From: Acidobacteriota bacterium
GTDB lineage: Bacteria > Acidobacteriota > Holophagae > Holophagales > Holophagaceae
Assembly: GCA_021802985.1 (NCBI GenBank)
Contig: JAJZQW010000017.1
Location: forward strand, 1 to 41,704
Reading direction: 5' to 3'
DNA length: 41,704 nucleotides
The translations under genes and the position numbers were made by a program. Under the pieces are notes generated by a model that made no database searches, was not told the origin of the DNA, and was given only the letters and a program-made list of their open reading frames with translations. Shown in pieces: positions 16,666-24,922 of this stretch (position 1 is the first letter of the stretch; every line of letters starts with the position of its first letter).

Positions 16666-17262
16666 TCAACGAGAAGTCTGGCTCTCCAGCCCAGGATCGG
16701 CCCAGAACGCGGCGGGATTCACCCGATTGGCCAGCGCGCCCAGGTCCTCGGTCCCGGCGAGCAGATCCAGGAACCGCGCGAAGGGGGCGTCCAGGGCATC
16801 GATGCGGTCCCACTCGGGATCGGTCCAGTGGCCCAGGACGAAATCCGCCAGGGGGCGCTCGAAGGGACCGATGCCCAGGCGCAGCCGGGCGAGCTCCTGG
16901 GTGCCGAGGTGTTCGAAGACAGAACTCAGGCCGTTGTGCCCCCCCGCCGAGCCGTCCAGGCGGAAGCGGCCGGTGCCCAGGGGCAGATCCTTGTCGTCAT
17001 GGAGCAGGATCATCCGCCGGGGGTAGAGGCCCGAGGCCGCCGCCTGGGCGCAGGCCTGGCCGCTCAGGTTCATGTAGGTGGTGGGCACCAGGGCCTGCAG
17101 CCCGTCGGCCAGGGGGTAGAGCGTCCCCGAGGGGAAGCGCTTCGCCGGCGCCGGGGCCAGGCCGCGATCCGCCATCCACCGCTGAAGCAGGAGCCGCCCC
17201 AGGTTGTGCCGGGTGTCCTGGTAGTCGGGGCCGGGATTGCCCAAAGGCACGAGCGTCCACAT
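16666..17262 (-). CDS. pth: Peptidyl-tRNA hydrolase
   Basis: Releases tRNA from prematurely dropped peptidyl-tRNA. The 198 residues carry the catalytic set: Asn in GNPGPDYQDTRHN, the catalytic His in TRHNLG, the TTYMNLSGQA block and the Asp in LLHDDKDLPLG. GSAGGHNGLSS and LRLGIG follow. No clear Shine-Dalgarno precedes the ATG; instead the repeat block 17271-17382 lies immediately upstream, between rplY and pth. Usual neighbour of rplY. Confidence 0.95.
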   Translation of the reverse strand: MWTLVPLGNPGPDYQDTRHNLGRLLLQRWMADRGLAPAPAKRFPSGTLYPLADGLQALVPTTYMNLSGQACAQAAASGLYPRRMILLHDDKDLPLGTGRFRLDGSAGGHNGLSSVFEHLGTQELARLRLGIGPFERPLADFVLGHWTDPEWDRIDALDAPFARFLDLLAGTEDLGALANRVNPAAFWADPGLESQTSR

Positions 17263-17270
17263 GGATGGTT

Positions 17271-17382
17271 GAGTCCTCAGCCCTCAGTCTTCAGTAAAAG
17301 CAGCGGGCGCCGCAAGGCGCCCGCACTGAGGACTGATACCTGAGGACTGATACTTGAGGACTGATACCTGAGGACTGAGCCC
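17271..17382. repeat. Inverted and tandem TGAGGACTGATAC repeat block with GCAA-loop hairpin
   Basis: Four head-to-tail copies of a 14-nt unit TGAGGACTGATACC (17327, 17341, 17355 and 17369, the last diverging to GAGCCC) abut the rplY stop. On the other side lies the inverse motif, CCTCAGCCCTCAGTC (17275-17289). Between them is a perfect 9-bp hairpin, GCGGGCGCC-GCAA-GGCGCCCGC (17303-17324), with a GNRA tetraloop. The whole block can fold into one long structure in the rplY-pth transcript. It shares the GACTGAGG core with the repeats at 8419 and 14611. Confidence 0.8.
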
Positions 17383-18041
17383 TACTTCTTCTCTTCCTTC
17401 TTGCCCTTCTTGGCCACCTCGGGCTCGGCGGCGGCAGCGGCGGGGGCAGCGGCGGCTTCGACGGCGACCTCCTCCTCCGGGGCCTTGCCGTGGACGGAGC
17501 AGACCACCTGGTGGGCATCGCCGACCAGGGTGACGTTGGGGATCAGGGAGAGCTGATCGAAGCGGATGCTCTCGTTCATCTGGAGGTTGCTCACGTCCAC
17601 GTCGATGTGGGCGGGGATGAGGCTCGGCAGGCACTCGACCTCGATCTCCCGGTGGGCGAAGTCGAGCATGCCGCCTTCGCTCTTCACGCCGATGGCCGTG
17701 CCGAGGAGGCGGACGGGCACCTTGACGCGCACCTTGAGGCTCATGTCCACGCGCATGAAGTCCACGTGGCGCAGCCGGCTGGTGATGGGATCGCGCTGGA
17801 TGTCCTTGAGGATGACGTGGCGCTGGATGTCCGTGCCCTCGCGCTGGAGGTACATCACGGAGTTCATGCCGCTCTCGCTGGCGATCACCCGGGCGACGGC
17901 CTTGGGGCTGATGGCGATGGCGACGGGGGGCTCATTCAGGCCGTAGACCACGGCCGGGATCATGCCCTGCTTCTTGAGATCGCGGATGGCGGCCTTGCCG
18001 AACTTCTCGCGCTTGGGGACGATCAGGACTTCCTGGGACAT
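17382..18041 (-). CDS. rplY: 50S ribosomal protein L25, CTC (general stress) form
   Basis: 5S rRNA-binding protein in the long two-domain form (219 residues): L25 domain from KREKFGKAAIRDLKKQGMIPAVVYG to about residue 95, then the beta-rich CTC domain with VKVPVRLLGTAIGVKSEGG and the PAHIDVDVSNLQMNESIRF block. The C-terminal 45 residues are Ala/Glu/Lys-rich low complexity. TAGGAGGAATTC precedes the ATG. The CTC form is stress-induced in Bacillus; here that is only family knowledge. First gene of rplY-pth-rpsF-rpsR. Confidence 0.95.
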   Translation of the reverse strand: MSQEVLIVPKREKFGKAAIRDLKKQGMIPAVVYGLNEPPVAIAISPKAVARVIASESGMNSVMYLQREGTDIQRHVILKDIQRDPITSRLRHVDFMRVDMSLKVRVKVPVRLLGTAIGVKSEGGMLDFAHREIEVECLPSLIPAHIDVDVSNLQMNESIRFDQLSLIPNVTLVGDAHQVVCSVHGKAPEEEVAVEAAAAPAAAAAEPEVAKKGKKEEKK

Positions 18042-18247
18042 GAATTCCTCCTACCTGGCAGCGTCGGCCCTTGGGGGCCTCACTGCCCTCTCGTTGGGGC
18101 GGGTCCGGGCGGACCGTTCGGGCCTCCCCCGGTGGGGAGCCGAACCTCCGATCATGCCCGAAAAACCCTTGCCATCAAAGGGATGGTTTCGGGCCTGGGG
18201 CGCGATGGGGTCGCCGGGCCGGGCTACCATGGCGGCAGAGGATCCCC
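18042..18247. promoter_or_regulatory. Divergent rplY/ppk1 intergenic region with hairpins
   Basis: Holds the leaders of both genes. Two structures are visible. TTCGGGCCTCCCC pairs with GGGGAGCCGAA (18118-18146, small bulge), and GCCCGAAA pairs with TTTCGGGC (18156-18163 and 18187-18194) around an inner CCCTT/AAGGG stem. No convincing -35/-10 pair was found. Part of the sequence (CGTTGGGGCGGG near 18094) resembles the rlmN insertion. Confidence 0.35.
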
Positions 18248-20380
18248 GTGCTGCAGCCCACGCCCCGCCCCGAAGACCTCCTGAACCGGGAGTTGAGCTG
18301 GTTGGACTTCAATGCCCGCGTCATGGAGGAGGCCGAGGATCCGACGGTGCCCCTGCTGGAGCGGGTGAAGTTCCTCAGCATCGTCTCCAACAACTGGGAT
18401 GAGTTCTTCATGGTGCGGGTGGCGGGCATCTGGCGGCAGATCGATGCCGGCATCACCCAGCCGGGCCCGGATGGACTCACGCCCCGGCAGCTGCTGGAGC
18501 GGGTGTCCTCCAAGATCCACGCCTACTCCGCCCGCCAGCACGAGCTCTTCCACGCCATCCTCGAACCGCAACTGGAGGCCGAGGGCATCGTGATCCTGGA
18601 TCCCAAGGACCTGGATCCAGGCCAGTCAGCCTTCGTGCTGGACCACTTCGAGCGGGCCCTGCTGCCCCTCATTACGCCCCTGGCCGTGGACACCGGCCAC
18701 CCCTTCCCCCGCCTGGGCAACCGCGTCCTGGTGCTGGTGGCCGAGTTGGAGCCGGAGGAGGATCTGCTGGACGGGGATCTGCCGGCCTCGGAGCTGTCCT
18801 TCATCCATGTGCCCACCAGCCTGGCCACGCGCTTCCTGCGGGTGCCCTCCCAGCCGGGTGTCCATGCCTTCGTGATGCTGGAGGACGTGGTGCGCCACCA
18901 CCTGTCCCGGCTCTTCCTGGGCTACACCGTGACGAGCTGTCATGCCATCCGGGTCACCCGCGATTCCGATCTGCCGGTGGAAGAGGATCCCTCCGAGGAT
19001 CTCCTCAAGACCGTGGAGGAAAGCCTCCGCGACCGGCGCCGCGGGGCAGTGGTGCGCCTGCAGTACGAGAAGGGCCTCTCCGCCAAGGTGCTCGACCTGC
19101 TCATCGAGGAGATGGAGCTGAGTCCGGAGGATCTCTACCCCAGCACCGGCCTCACGGCCTTCTCTGATCTCATGCAGCTCTATGTCCAGCTGGACCTGCC
19201 CAGCCTCAAGGACCAGCCGCTGCCGCCCCTTCCCGTGCCCCAGTTGGACCAGGGGGGCAGCATCTTCGATGCCATCTCCCGCAACGACATCCTGCTGAAC
19301 CATCCGTACCAGAGTTTCGACGACAGCGTGGTCCGCTTCGTGCGCGAGGCCGCCGACGATCCGAAGGTGCTGGCCATCAAGATGACCCTCTACCGCGTCA
19401 CCCAGAACAGCCCCGTGGCCGCGGCCCTGGAGCGCGCGGCGGAGCGGGGGAAGCAGGTGGCGGCCATCGTGGAGCTGCGGGCTCGCTTCGACGAGGCCGC
19501 CAACATCGCCTGGGCCCGGCGCCTGGAGAAGGTGGGTGTCCACGTGGTCTACGGACTGCCCAACCACAAGATCCACTGCAAGGCCTGCCTCGTGGTGCGG
19601 CAGGAGCGCAATGGCATCCGCCGCTACTGCCACCTGGGCACGGGCAACTACAACGAGCGCACCAGCCGCGTCTACTCGGACCTGGGCCTGCTCACGGCGC
19701 GGCCGGAGCTGGGCGAGGATCTGTCGAACCTCTTCAACATGCTCACGGGCTACACCCGGCCGCCGCGGTTCCACCAGATCCTGCTGGCGCCCCAGCACCT
19801 CAAGAAGGGGCTCAGGACCCGGATCCTGCGCGAGATCGCCCATGCCCGCCAGGGCCGTCCGGCCCGCATGATTCTCAAGATGAACGCGTTGGTGGACCCC
19901 CAGGTGATCCAGTTGCTCTATGAGGCCAGCCGCGAGGGCGTGGACGTGGACCTCATCGTGCGTGGCACCTGCTGCCTGCGCCCGGGTGTCCCGGGCCTCT
20001 CGGAGAACATTCGGGCCATCTCCATCCTGGACCGGTTCCTCGAACATGCCCGGATCTACCACTTCGCCAACGACGGTCAGCCCGAGACCCTGCTGGCCAG
20101 CGCGGACCTCATGCCCCGGAACCTGGACCACCGGGTGGAACTGGCCTTCCCCCTGGCCGATCCGCTCCTCGCGGCCCAGGTGGTGGAGATGCTGGAACTG
20201 CAGCTCCACGACACCCTGAAGGGCCGGGTGCTCGGGCCCGAAGGCGAGGTGTTGCGCCGGGGCCTGGATCCGAATGATCCACCCCTGCGGAGCCAGCTCC
20301 GGATCTACGAGCACACCCTCCTGGGCAGCGGCGTGGGCGCCATGACCCAGAAGCTGCCGCCCCTGCCGCCGGAGGGGTGA
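18248..20380 (+). CDS. ppk1: Polyphosphate kinase 1
   Basis: Makes inorganic polyphosphate from ATP through a phospho-histidine. About 710 residues, normal for PPK1. The N-terminal domain opens with RELSWLDFNARV, then FLSIVSNNWDEFFMVRVAG. The catalytic phospholipase D-like half has HPYQSFDDSVVRFVREAADD, the ATP-binding IKMTLYRV, ELRARFDEAANI, the catalytic His region LPNHKIHCKACLVVR and HLGTGNYNERTSRVYSD, and the second half with RNLDHRVELAFPL. The frame is open back to 18071, but the family begins at LLNRELSW; a GTG at 18248 with GAGG 6 nt upstream is the best start. Confidence 0.95.
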   Translation: MLQPTPRPEDLLNRELSWLDFNARVMEEAEDPTVPLLERVKFLSIVSNNWDEFFMVRVAGIWRQIDAGITQPGPDGLTPRQLLERVSSKIHAYSARQHELFHAILEPQLEAEGIVILDPKDLDPGQSAFVLDHFERALLPLITPLAVDTGHPFPRLGNRVLVLVAELEPEEDLLDGDLPASELSFIHVPTSLATRFLRVPSQPGVHAFVMLEDVVRHHLSRLFLGYTVTSCHAIRVTRDSDLPVEEDPSEDLLKTVEESLRDRRRGAVVRLQYEKGLSAKVLDLLIEEMELSPEDLYPSTGLTAFSDLMQLYVQLDLPSLKDQPLPPLPVPQLDQGGSIFDAISRNDILLNHPYQSFDDSVVRFVREAADDPKVLAIKMTLYRVTQNSPVAAALERAAERGKQVAAIVELRARFDEAANIAWARRLEKVGVHVVYGLPNHKIHCKACLVVRQERNGIRRYCHLGTGNYNERTSRVYSDLGLLTARPELGEDLSNLFNMLTGYTRPPRFHQILLAPQHLKKGLRTRILREIAHARQGRPARMILKMNALVDPQVIQLLYEASREGVDVDLIVRGTCCLRPGVPGLSENIRAISILDRFLEHARIYHFANDGQPETLLASADLMPRNLDHRVELAFPLADPLLAAQVVEMLELQLHDTLKGRVLGPEGEVLRRGLDPNDPPLRSQLRIYEHTLLGSGVGAMTQKLPPLPPEG

Positions 20381-20444
20381 GGTCCGGAATCCCCGTGTTC
20401 CGACGCCCATCCGGCCGTGGCACACTGGGGGGCTGGAGAGCCGC

Positions 20445-21482
20445 ATGAGCCCGAAGATCAGCCGCGCCGCCCTGTTCGATGTCCTCAACAGCTACACGGT
20501 GCCGGGCACCAGCGCCACACTCGTGGTCCTGAAGGCCGTGAAGGGCATCGATGTGGCCGAGGGCCGGGTGACGGTCATGCTGCAGATGCTGGATGCCTAC
20601 CAGGACCGGGAGCAGGTCATCAAGCAGGCCCTGGAGGAGCTGATCCTTGGCCAGCCGGGCGTCGAGGCGGTGGACGTGGAGATTGCCTGGGAGAAGACGG
20701 CCCAGATGGAGTTCAAGAATCTCATCCCCGGCATCAAGCGCTGCGTGGTGGTCGGCTCGGGCAAGGGCGGCGTGGGCAAGAGCACCGTCACCGCCAACCT
20801 GGCCATCGCCATGGCCCAGCGCGGCCTGAAGGTGGGCCTGCTGGATTCGGACATCTACGGCCCCTCCATCCCCATGATGCTGGGCCTGAAGGATTCGCCG
20901 CTGGGCACGCCGGACGGCCAGATCCTGCCCCTGGAGAAGTTCGGGGTGAAGGTGATGTCCATGGGGCTCCTCATCGAGGAGGACCGGCCCGTGATCTGGC
21001 GCGGCGCCATGCTCAACAAGGCGCTCCAGCAGTTCCTCAAGGATGTGGCCTGGGGCGATCTGGACGTGCTCTTCATCGATCTGCCGCCGGGCACCGGCGA
21101 CACCCAGCTCACCCTCATCCAGAACGCCCAGGTGGATGGCGCGGTCATCGTCAGCACGCCCCAGGACGTGGCCTTCCTCGACGCCAAGAAGGCCATGGGC
21201 ATGTTCAACACGGTGAAGGTCCCCGTGGTGGGCATCATCGAGAACATGAGCAGCTTCATCTGCCCCGGCTGCGGCCAGGAGACCCAGATCTTCGGCCACG
21301 GCGGCGTGCGCGACGCGGCGGCGCGCATGAAGCTGCCCTTCCTGGGCGAGGTTCCCATCGATCTGGCGATCCGCGAGGGGGGTGACAGCGGCCATCCCCT
21401 GGTGGCGGCCCATCCGGACAGTCCCCAGACGAAGGTCTTCCAGGCGATGGCCAAAACTTTGCAGTCCGCGCTGGGGCTCTGA
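20445..21482 (+). CDS. Mrp/ApbC-type Fe-S cluster carrier ATPase
   Basis: P-loop ATPase that carries Fe-S clusters to apo-proteins. The 345 residues comprise an N-terminal DUF59/MIP18-like domain (to about 95), then the Mrp domain: deviant Walker A GSGKGGVGKST near residue 104, LDSDIYGPSIPMML, FIDLPPGTGDTQLTL (Walker B region), and the cluster-binding CPGCG near residue 274 followed by the IFGHGG signature. GGAGAG precedes the ATG. It begins 64 bp after ppk1. Confidence 0.94.
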   Translation: MSPKISRAALFDVLNSYTVPGTSATLVVLKAVKGIDVAEGRVTVMLQMLDAYQDREQVIKQALEELILGQPGVEAVDVEIAWEKTAQMEFKNLIPGIKRCVVVGSGKGGVGKSTVTANLAIAMAQRGLKVGLLDSDIYGPSIPMMLGLKDSPLGTPDGQILPLEKFGVKVMSMGLLIEEDRPVIWRGAMLNKALQQFLKDVAWGDLDVLFIDLPPGTGDTQLTLIQNAQVDGAVIVSTPQDVAFLDAKKAMGMFNTVKVPVVGIIENMSSFICPGCGQETQIFGHGGVRDAAARMKLPFLGEVPIDLAIREGGDSGHPLVAAHPDSPQTKVFQAMAKTLQSALGL

Positions 21483-21523
21483 TCCCGGTCCCGTGAGGGC
21501 CTGAGGCTGGGCTACACTGGCGC

Positions 21524-21967
21524 ATGCCCAAGCCCCAGATCCCCGAGACGCTCGCTCCGGATCTCCTGGAGCGGCTTCGCGCCCGCTTCCACCCCTGGCC
21601 GCTGATCAAGGACTGGGGGTTGACCATCGAAACCGTGGCGCCGGGCATGGCGACCATGCGCCTGCCCTCCACGCCCGCCGTGCTGAACGGTTCCCGGGGG
21701 ACCGTCAACGGCGGCGTGCTGGCCACCATGGCGGACATGGTCTCCGCCCTGGCCCTCAGCACCGCCTTCGATGGCGCCATGCCCTTCGCCACCTCCGATC
21801 TCCACATCCGCTACCTGGAGCCCGCCAAGGGCGAGGTGGTGGGCGAGGCCCAGGTGGTGCGCATCTCCAATCGGGGCGCCGTGCTGGAATGCCGGCTCCA
21901 CTGCTGCGGGAAGCCGGTATCCCTCTGCACGGCCTATTTCGCCATCAAGCCCGGCCTCGGGGGCTGA
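21524..21967 (+). CDS. PaaI-type hotdog thioesterase
   Basis: A 147-residue hotdog-fold protein. The central helix motif GTVNGGVLATMADMVSALA (about residues 63-81) is the PaaI HGG-type signature with Asn in place of the first His; the Asp in MADM is a candidate catalytic residue. DLHIRYLEPAKGEVV follows as the beta-strand core. Probably hydrolyses an acyl-CoA thioester; the substrate is unknown. Its TGA overlaps or abuts the ATG of the K+ channel gene (1 base between), suggesting one operon. Confidence 0.83.
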   Translation: MPKPQIPETLAPDLLERLRARFHPWPLIKDWGLTIETVAPGMATMRLPSTPAVLNGSRGTVNGGVLATMADMVSALALSTAFDGAMPFATSDLHIRYLEPAKGEVVGEAQVVRISNRGAVLECRLHCCGKPVSLCTAYFAIKPGLGG

Positions 21968-21968
21968 G

Positions 21969-23012
21969 ATGGCGCGTCCCCAGCCCTTCCCGGCGGAGCC
22001 ACCTGCTCAGGACGGTCCCCTCAAGCGGTTGCGGAACACCCTCGTCCTGCTCATGGCCGTGCTGCTGGCGGGGGCCGTGGGCTACCACCTCCTGGCCCAC
22101 CTGAATGGCCTGGACAGCTTCTACATGGCCATCACCACGCTGTTCACGGTGGGCTTCCGGGAGATGGGCGACGTCAACAACTCCACCAAGCTGTTCACGA
22201 TCTTCTACCTGATCACAGGCCTGGGCGTGGCCACCTACGCCCTGTCGAACCTCACGGCCCTCATCCTGGAGGGGGATCTCCGTGGCTACTTCTTGGAGCG
22301 CCGCATGGAAAAGCGCATGGACGACCTGAAGGACCACATCATCGTCTGCGGGTTCGGCAAGATGGGCTTCCAGGCGGCCTGGGAGCTGAAGAAGGCACAC
22401 ATCCCGTTTGTCATCGTGGAGCAGGACGAGACCAAGGGTCGCAGCCCCCGCTTCGCCGGCGAACTGATCCTCTACGGCAATGCGATGGATGAGCTCATCC
22501 TCGAGCGCGCGGGGATCCGCCGGGCCCGGGGCCTCATCACGGCCCTCACCACGGATGCCGACAACGTGCTGGTCACCCTCACGGTGAAGCAGATCCGGCC
22601 CGACATTCCCGTGGTGGCCCGCAGCGCCAAGCTGGGCACCGAGCGCCAGCTCCGGGCCGCCGGGGCCGATCACATCGTGAGCCCCTACGAGATCGGCGGA
22701 CGGCGCATGGCCGCGCTCCTGCTCAAGCCCGAGATGATGAACTTCTTCGATGTGGTGCTGCACTCGGAGCAGCTGGAACTGGGCCTGGAGCGCATCGCCA
22801 TCGCCCCGGCTTCCGCCCTGGTGGGCCAGACCATGCGCGAGGCGCGGCTCCGCCACGCGACCGGCGCCCTGCTGGTGGGCCTCGTCCACTCGGGCGCCGG
22901 CCTGCGCTTCAACCCGTCCGGGGATGAGCGGTTCCAGGCCGGGGACGAGCTGCTGGTGATGGGCCCCGCGGAGGCCCTGGAAACGCTCACCCGGCTGGCG
23001 CTCGGGGTCTAG
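21969..23012 (+). CDS. K+ channel with C-terminal RCK (TrkA-N/TrkA-C) regulatory domain
   Basis: A 347-residue two-helix channel subunit: TM1 NTLVLLMAVLLAGAVGYHLL, a pore loop with ITTLFTVGFREMGD, and TM2 LFTIFYLITGLGVATYALS. The RCK domain follows: DHIIVCGFGKMGFQAAWEL (Rossmann, about residue 120), VIVEQDE and YGNAMDELILERAG. An RCK-C subdomain with TMREARLRHATGALLVG ends the protein. The selectivity filter reads TVGFR instead of TVGYG/TVGFG, a notable change; it lies next to an intact Thr-Val-Gly. Starts one base after the thioesterase stop. Its TAG overlaps the stop of the opposite gene (CTAG). Confidence 0.88.
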   Translation: MARPQPFPAEPPAQDGPLKRLRNTLVLLMAVLLAGAVGYHLLAHLNGLDSFYMAITTLFTVGFREMGDVNNSTKLFTIFYLITGLGVATYALSNLTALILEGDLRGYFLERRMEKRMDDLKDHIIVCGFGKMGFQAAWELKKAHIPFVIVEQDETKGRSPRFAGELILYGNAMDELILERAGIRRARGLITALTTDADNVLVTLTVKQIRPDIPVVARSAKLGTERQLRAAGADHIVSPYEIGGRRMAALLLKPEMMNFFDVVLHSEQLELGLERIAIAPASALVGQTMREARLRHATGALLVGLVHSGAGLRFNPSGDERFQAGDELLVMGPAEALETLTRLALGV

Positions 23013-23575
23013 TCGAGGGTTCCCACCAACCCGTACAGGGTCCTCGCCGCGCCCTTGCAGCGGGGTGCGTTCCGGGCGTTCCAGGCCTGCCGGTGCTGGT
23101 CCAGGGCCATCCGCGTCTGGATGCCGGCGGAGCCGGGGCGGCCCCGGCCCAGCAACGGGGCGAAGGCGGCCTCCAGATCCGGCGGCGTCGCCCAGTGACT
23201 GCTGTCGGCGGCAAACCAGGCCTGCAGGCAGACGAGGCGCGCCGCGCTCCGGTGCCGGGCGGGGCCGAGCGGCAGCTGGTCCGCCAGCACCTCCAGGCCG
23301 TCCAGGGCCGCCCAGGCGACCGCGCGTCCGGTTCCCTCCATGTGCAGGAAGGCGAGGTCCAGGCGGGCCAGATCCGAAGGCGGGATCCGCTTGGCCAGGG
23401 TGTCCCGTCGGGCCGCCCAGGCCTCCCGGGCGTAGCGGAGGCGGGCCTCCAGGTGTCCGCCCCGGCCCTCCACCAGGCATTCGGGCACGCCCTCCAGGGC
23501 TTCGGTCAGTACCTCGGCGGGGGTCAGCGCCGGCGTGGTGGCCAACAGGGCTGCGGGCAGAAGCAGGAGGGTCAT
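23009..23575 (-). CDS. Secreted protein of unknown function
   Basis: A 188-residue protein with a short signal peptide (MTLLLLPAALLATTPALTPA). The mature part is helical and Ala/Arg/Leu-rich, with repeated LARLDLAFLHMEG and AALDGLEVLADQL patterns and cysteines in ECLVEG, LVCLQAW and PRCKGAA. No family recognised. GGAGC precedes the ATG. It is convergent with the K+ channel gene, with the two stop codons sharing CTAG. Confidence 0.55.
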   Translation of the reverse strand: MTLLLLPAALLATTPALTPAEVLTEALEGVPECLVEGRGGHLEARLRYAREAWAARRDTLAKRIPPSDLARLDLAFLHMEGTGRAVAWAALDGLEVLADQLPLGPARHRSAARLVCLQAWFAADSSHWATPPDLEAAFAPLLGRGRPGSAGIQTRMALDQHRQAWNARNAPRCKGAARTLYGLVGTLD

Positions 23576-23751
23576 CGTGAGCTCCGATGCGGATCGGATG
23601 CTAGGGATACTGCGGTCGGCTCCGCGGGTTTATCCCTGTCAGGGGGGGTCCCAGCGGCCCTTGGCGGACGCTGGGGCGGGGCTGAGAGCAAATGCCTCAT
23701 GAATTGAGGGTTTGGGGTAGAATCCGAAATCCCCAGCTCCCAGGAGGCGGC

Positions 23752-24798
23752 ATGCGCATCGGCATCCTCGGCTTCGGGCGCTTCGGCCGCGCCCTGGGGG
23801 ACCTCCTGGCGGAGGCGGGGCATGCCCATCGGGCCTGGGATCCCGTGGCCGACATTCCCGAAGCGCGCCGGGCCCGGGATCTGGCCGACCTGGCCGGGCG
23901 CAGCGAGGCGCTGGTCCTGGCCGTGCCCGTGCCCTTCCTGGGGCAGGCGCTGACCGCCCTGGGACCCTACCTGCGTCCCGATCACACGGTCTTCGACGTG
24001 GGCAGCGTGAAGGTGGGCCCCTGCCGGCTCCTGGATGAACGGTTGGGGACGGCGGTGCCCCATGCGGGCACCCATCCCCTCTTCGGTCCCGTCAGCCTGG
24101 CCCGGGCCGAGCGGCCCCTGCGGGTGGTGCTCTGCCCTTCGCCCCAGCATCCCGCAGCGGCCGAGCGGGTCAGGGCCCTGTTCCGCAGCCTGGGCTGCGA
24201 GGTGTTGGACCAGGCGCCCGAGGATCACGACCGGGTGATGGCCCAGACCCACGCCCTCACCTTCTTCCTGGCGAAGGGGCTCCTGCAGGTGGGCGCGGGG
24301 GCCGAGCTGCCCTTCACGCCGCCCTCCTTCCACGCCGTGGCCCGCACCCTTGAGTCGGTGCGGGAGGATGCGGGCCATCTGTTCGCCGCCCTGCAGAACG
24401 AGAACCCCTTCGCCGCCGGAGCCCGTGCCGGATTCCTGGACGCGCTTCAGGCCATCCACCGCGATCTGGCGGAGGCTGCCGCCTCGGGGGAGGACCTGGG
24501 TGAACACTTGGCCATCCCGGACCTGGGCGTCCGCTCCCCCGGGCTCCAGGAGGCCCGGGATCACATCGACGCCCTCGACCGCGAACTGGTGGACCTGCTG
24601 GCCCGGCGCACCGAACTGATCCTCCGGGCGGGTCGGGCCAAGGCCGAGCTGGGCCTGCCGGTCCACGACCCGGTCCGGGAGGCCGCCCAGCTCCGGGCCC
24701 GGCGCGCCTGGGCGCAGGATGCGGGGCTCGATCCCCAGGGGGTGGAGGACGTCTTCCGGTCCGTCCTGCGGGCCTCCCGCAGCGCCCAGGGACGCTGA
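23752..24798 (+). CDS. tyrA: Prephenate dehydrogenase-chorismate mutase fusion (TyrA-AroQ order)
   Basis: Two consecutive steps to tyrosine on one chain of 348 residues. N-terminal prephenate dehydrogenase: Rossmann MRIGILGFGRFGRAL, FDVGSVKVGP, the GTHPLFGP His motif and HALTFFLAKGL. C-terminal AroQ chorismate mutase (from about residue 265): REHIDALD-like RDHIDALDRELVDLLARR, then AGRAKAELGLPVHDPVRE. The order is the reverse of the E. coli fusion, where the mutase is N-terminal. The family start MRIGILGFG is preceded by AGGAGGC; the frame is open 20 codons further upstream. Confidence 0.9.
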   Translation: MRIGILGFGRFGRALGDLLAEAGHAHRAWDPVADIPEARRARDLADLAGRSEALVLAVPVPFLGQALTALGPYLRPDHTVFDVGSVKVGPCRLLDERLGTAVPHAGTHPLFGPVSLARAERPLRVVLCPSPQHPAAAERVRALFRSLGCEVLDQAPEDHDRVMAQTHALTFFLAKGLLQVGAGAELPFTPPSFHAVARTLESVREDAGHLFAALQNENPFAAGARAGFLDALQAIHRDLAEAAASGEDLGEHLAIPDLGVRSPGLQEARDHIDALDRELVDLLARRTELILRAGRAKAELGLPVHDPVREAAQLRARRAWAQDAGLDPQGVEDVFRSVLRASRSAQGR

Positions 24799-24922
24799 GC
24801 GTTCCGGACCTTCCACTGCCCTGGACCCCTCGTTCAGCCTTGACGCACGGCACGTCCGGAGGGGGATAAAGTGGACAGCGTGCGGAGCCCTCCGGCTCTG
24901 CCCACCCCACCAAGGATCTCCC

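Noticed and set aside
17327..17382. CRISPR array
   Set aside because: 14-nt units are directly adjacent with no spacers; it is a tandem repeat.
18626..20488. Long antisense open frame over ppk1
   Set aside because: Shadow of ppk1 with no recognisable motif.
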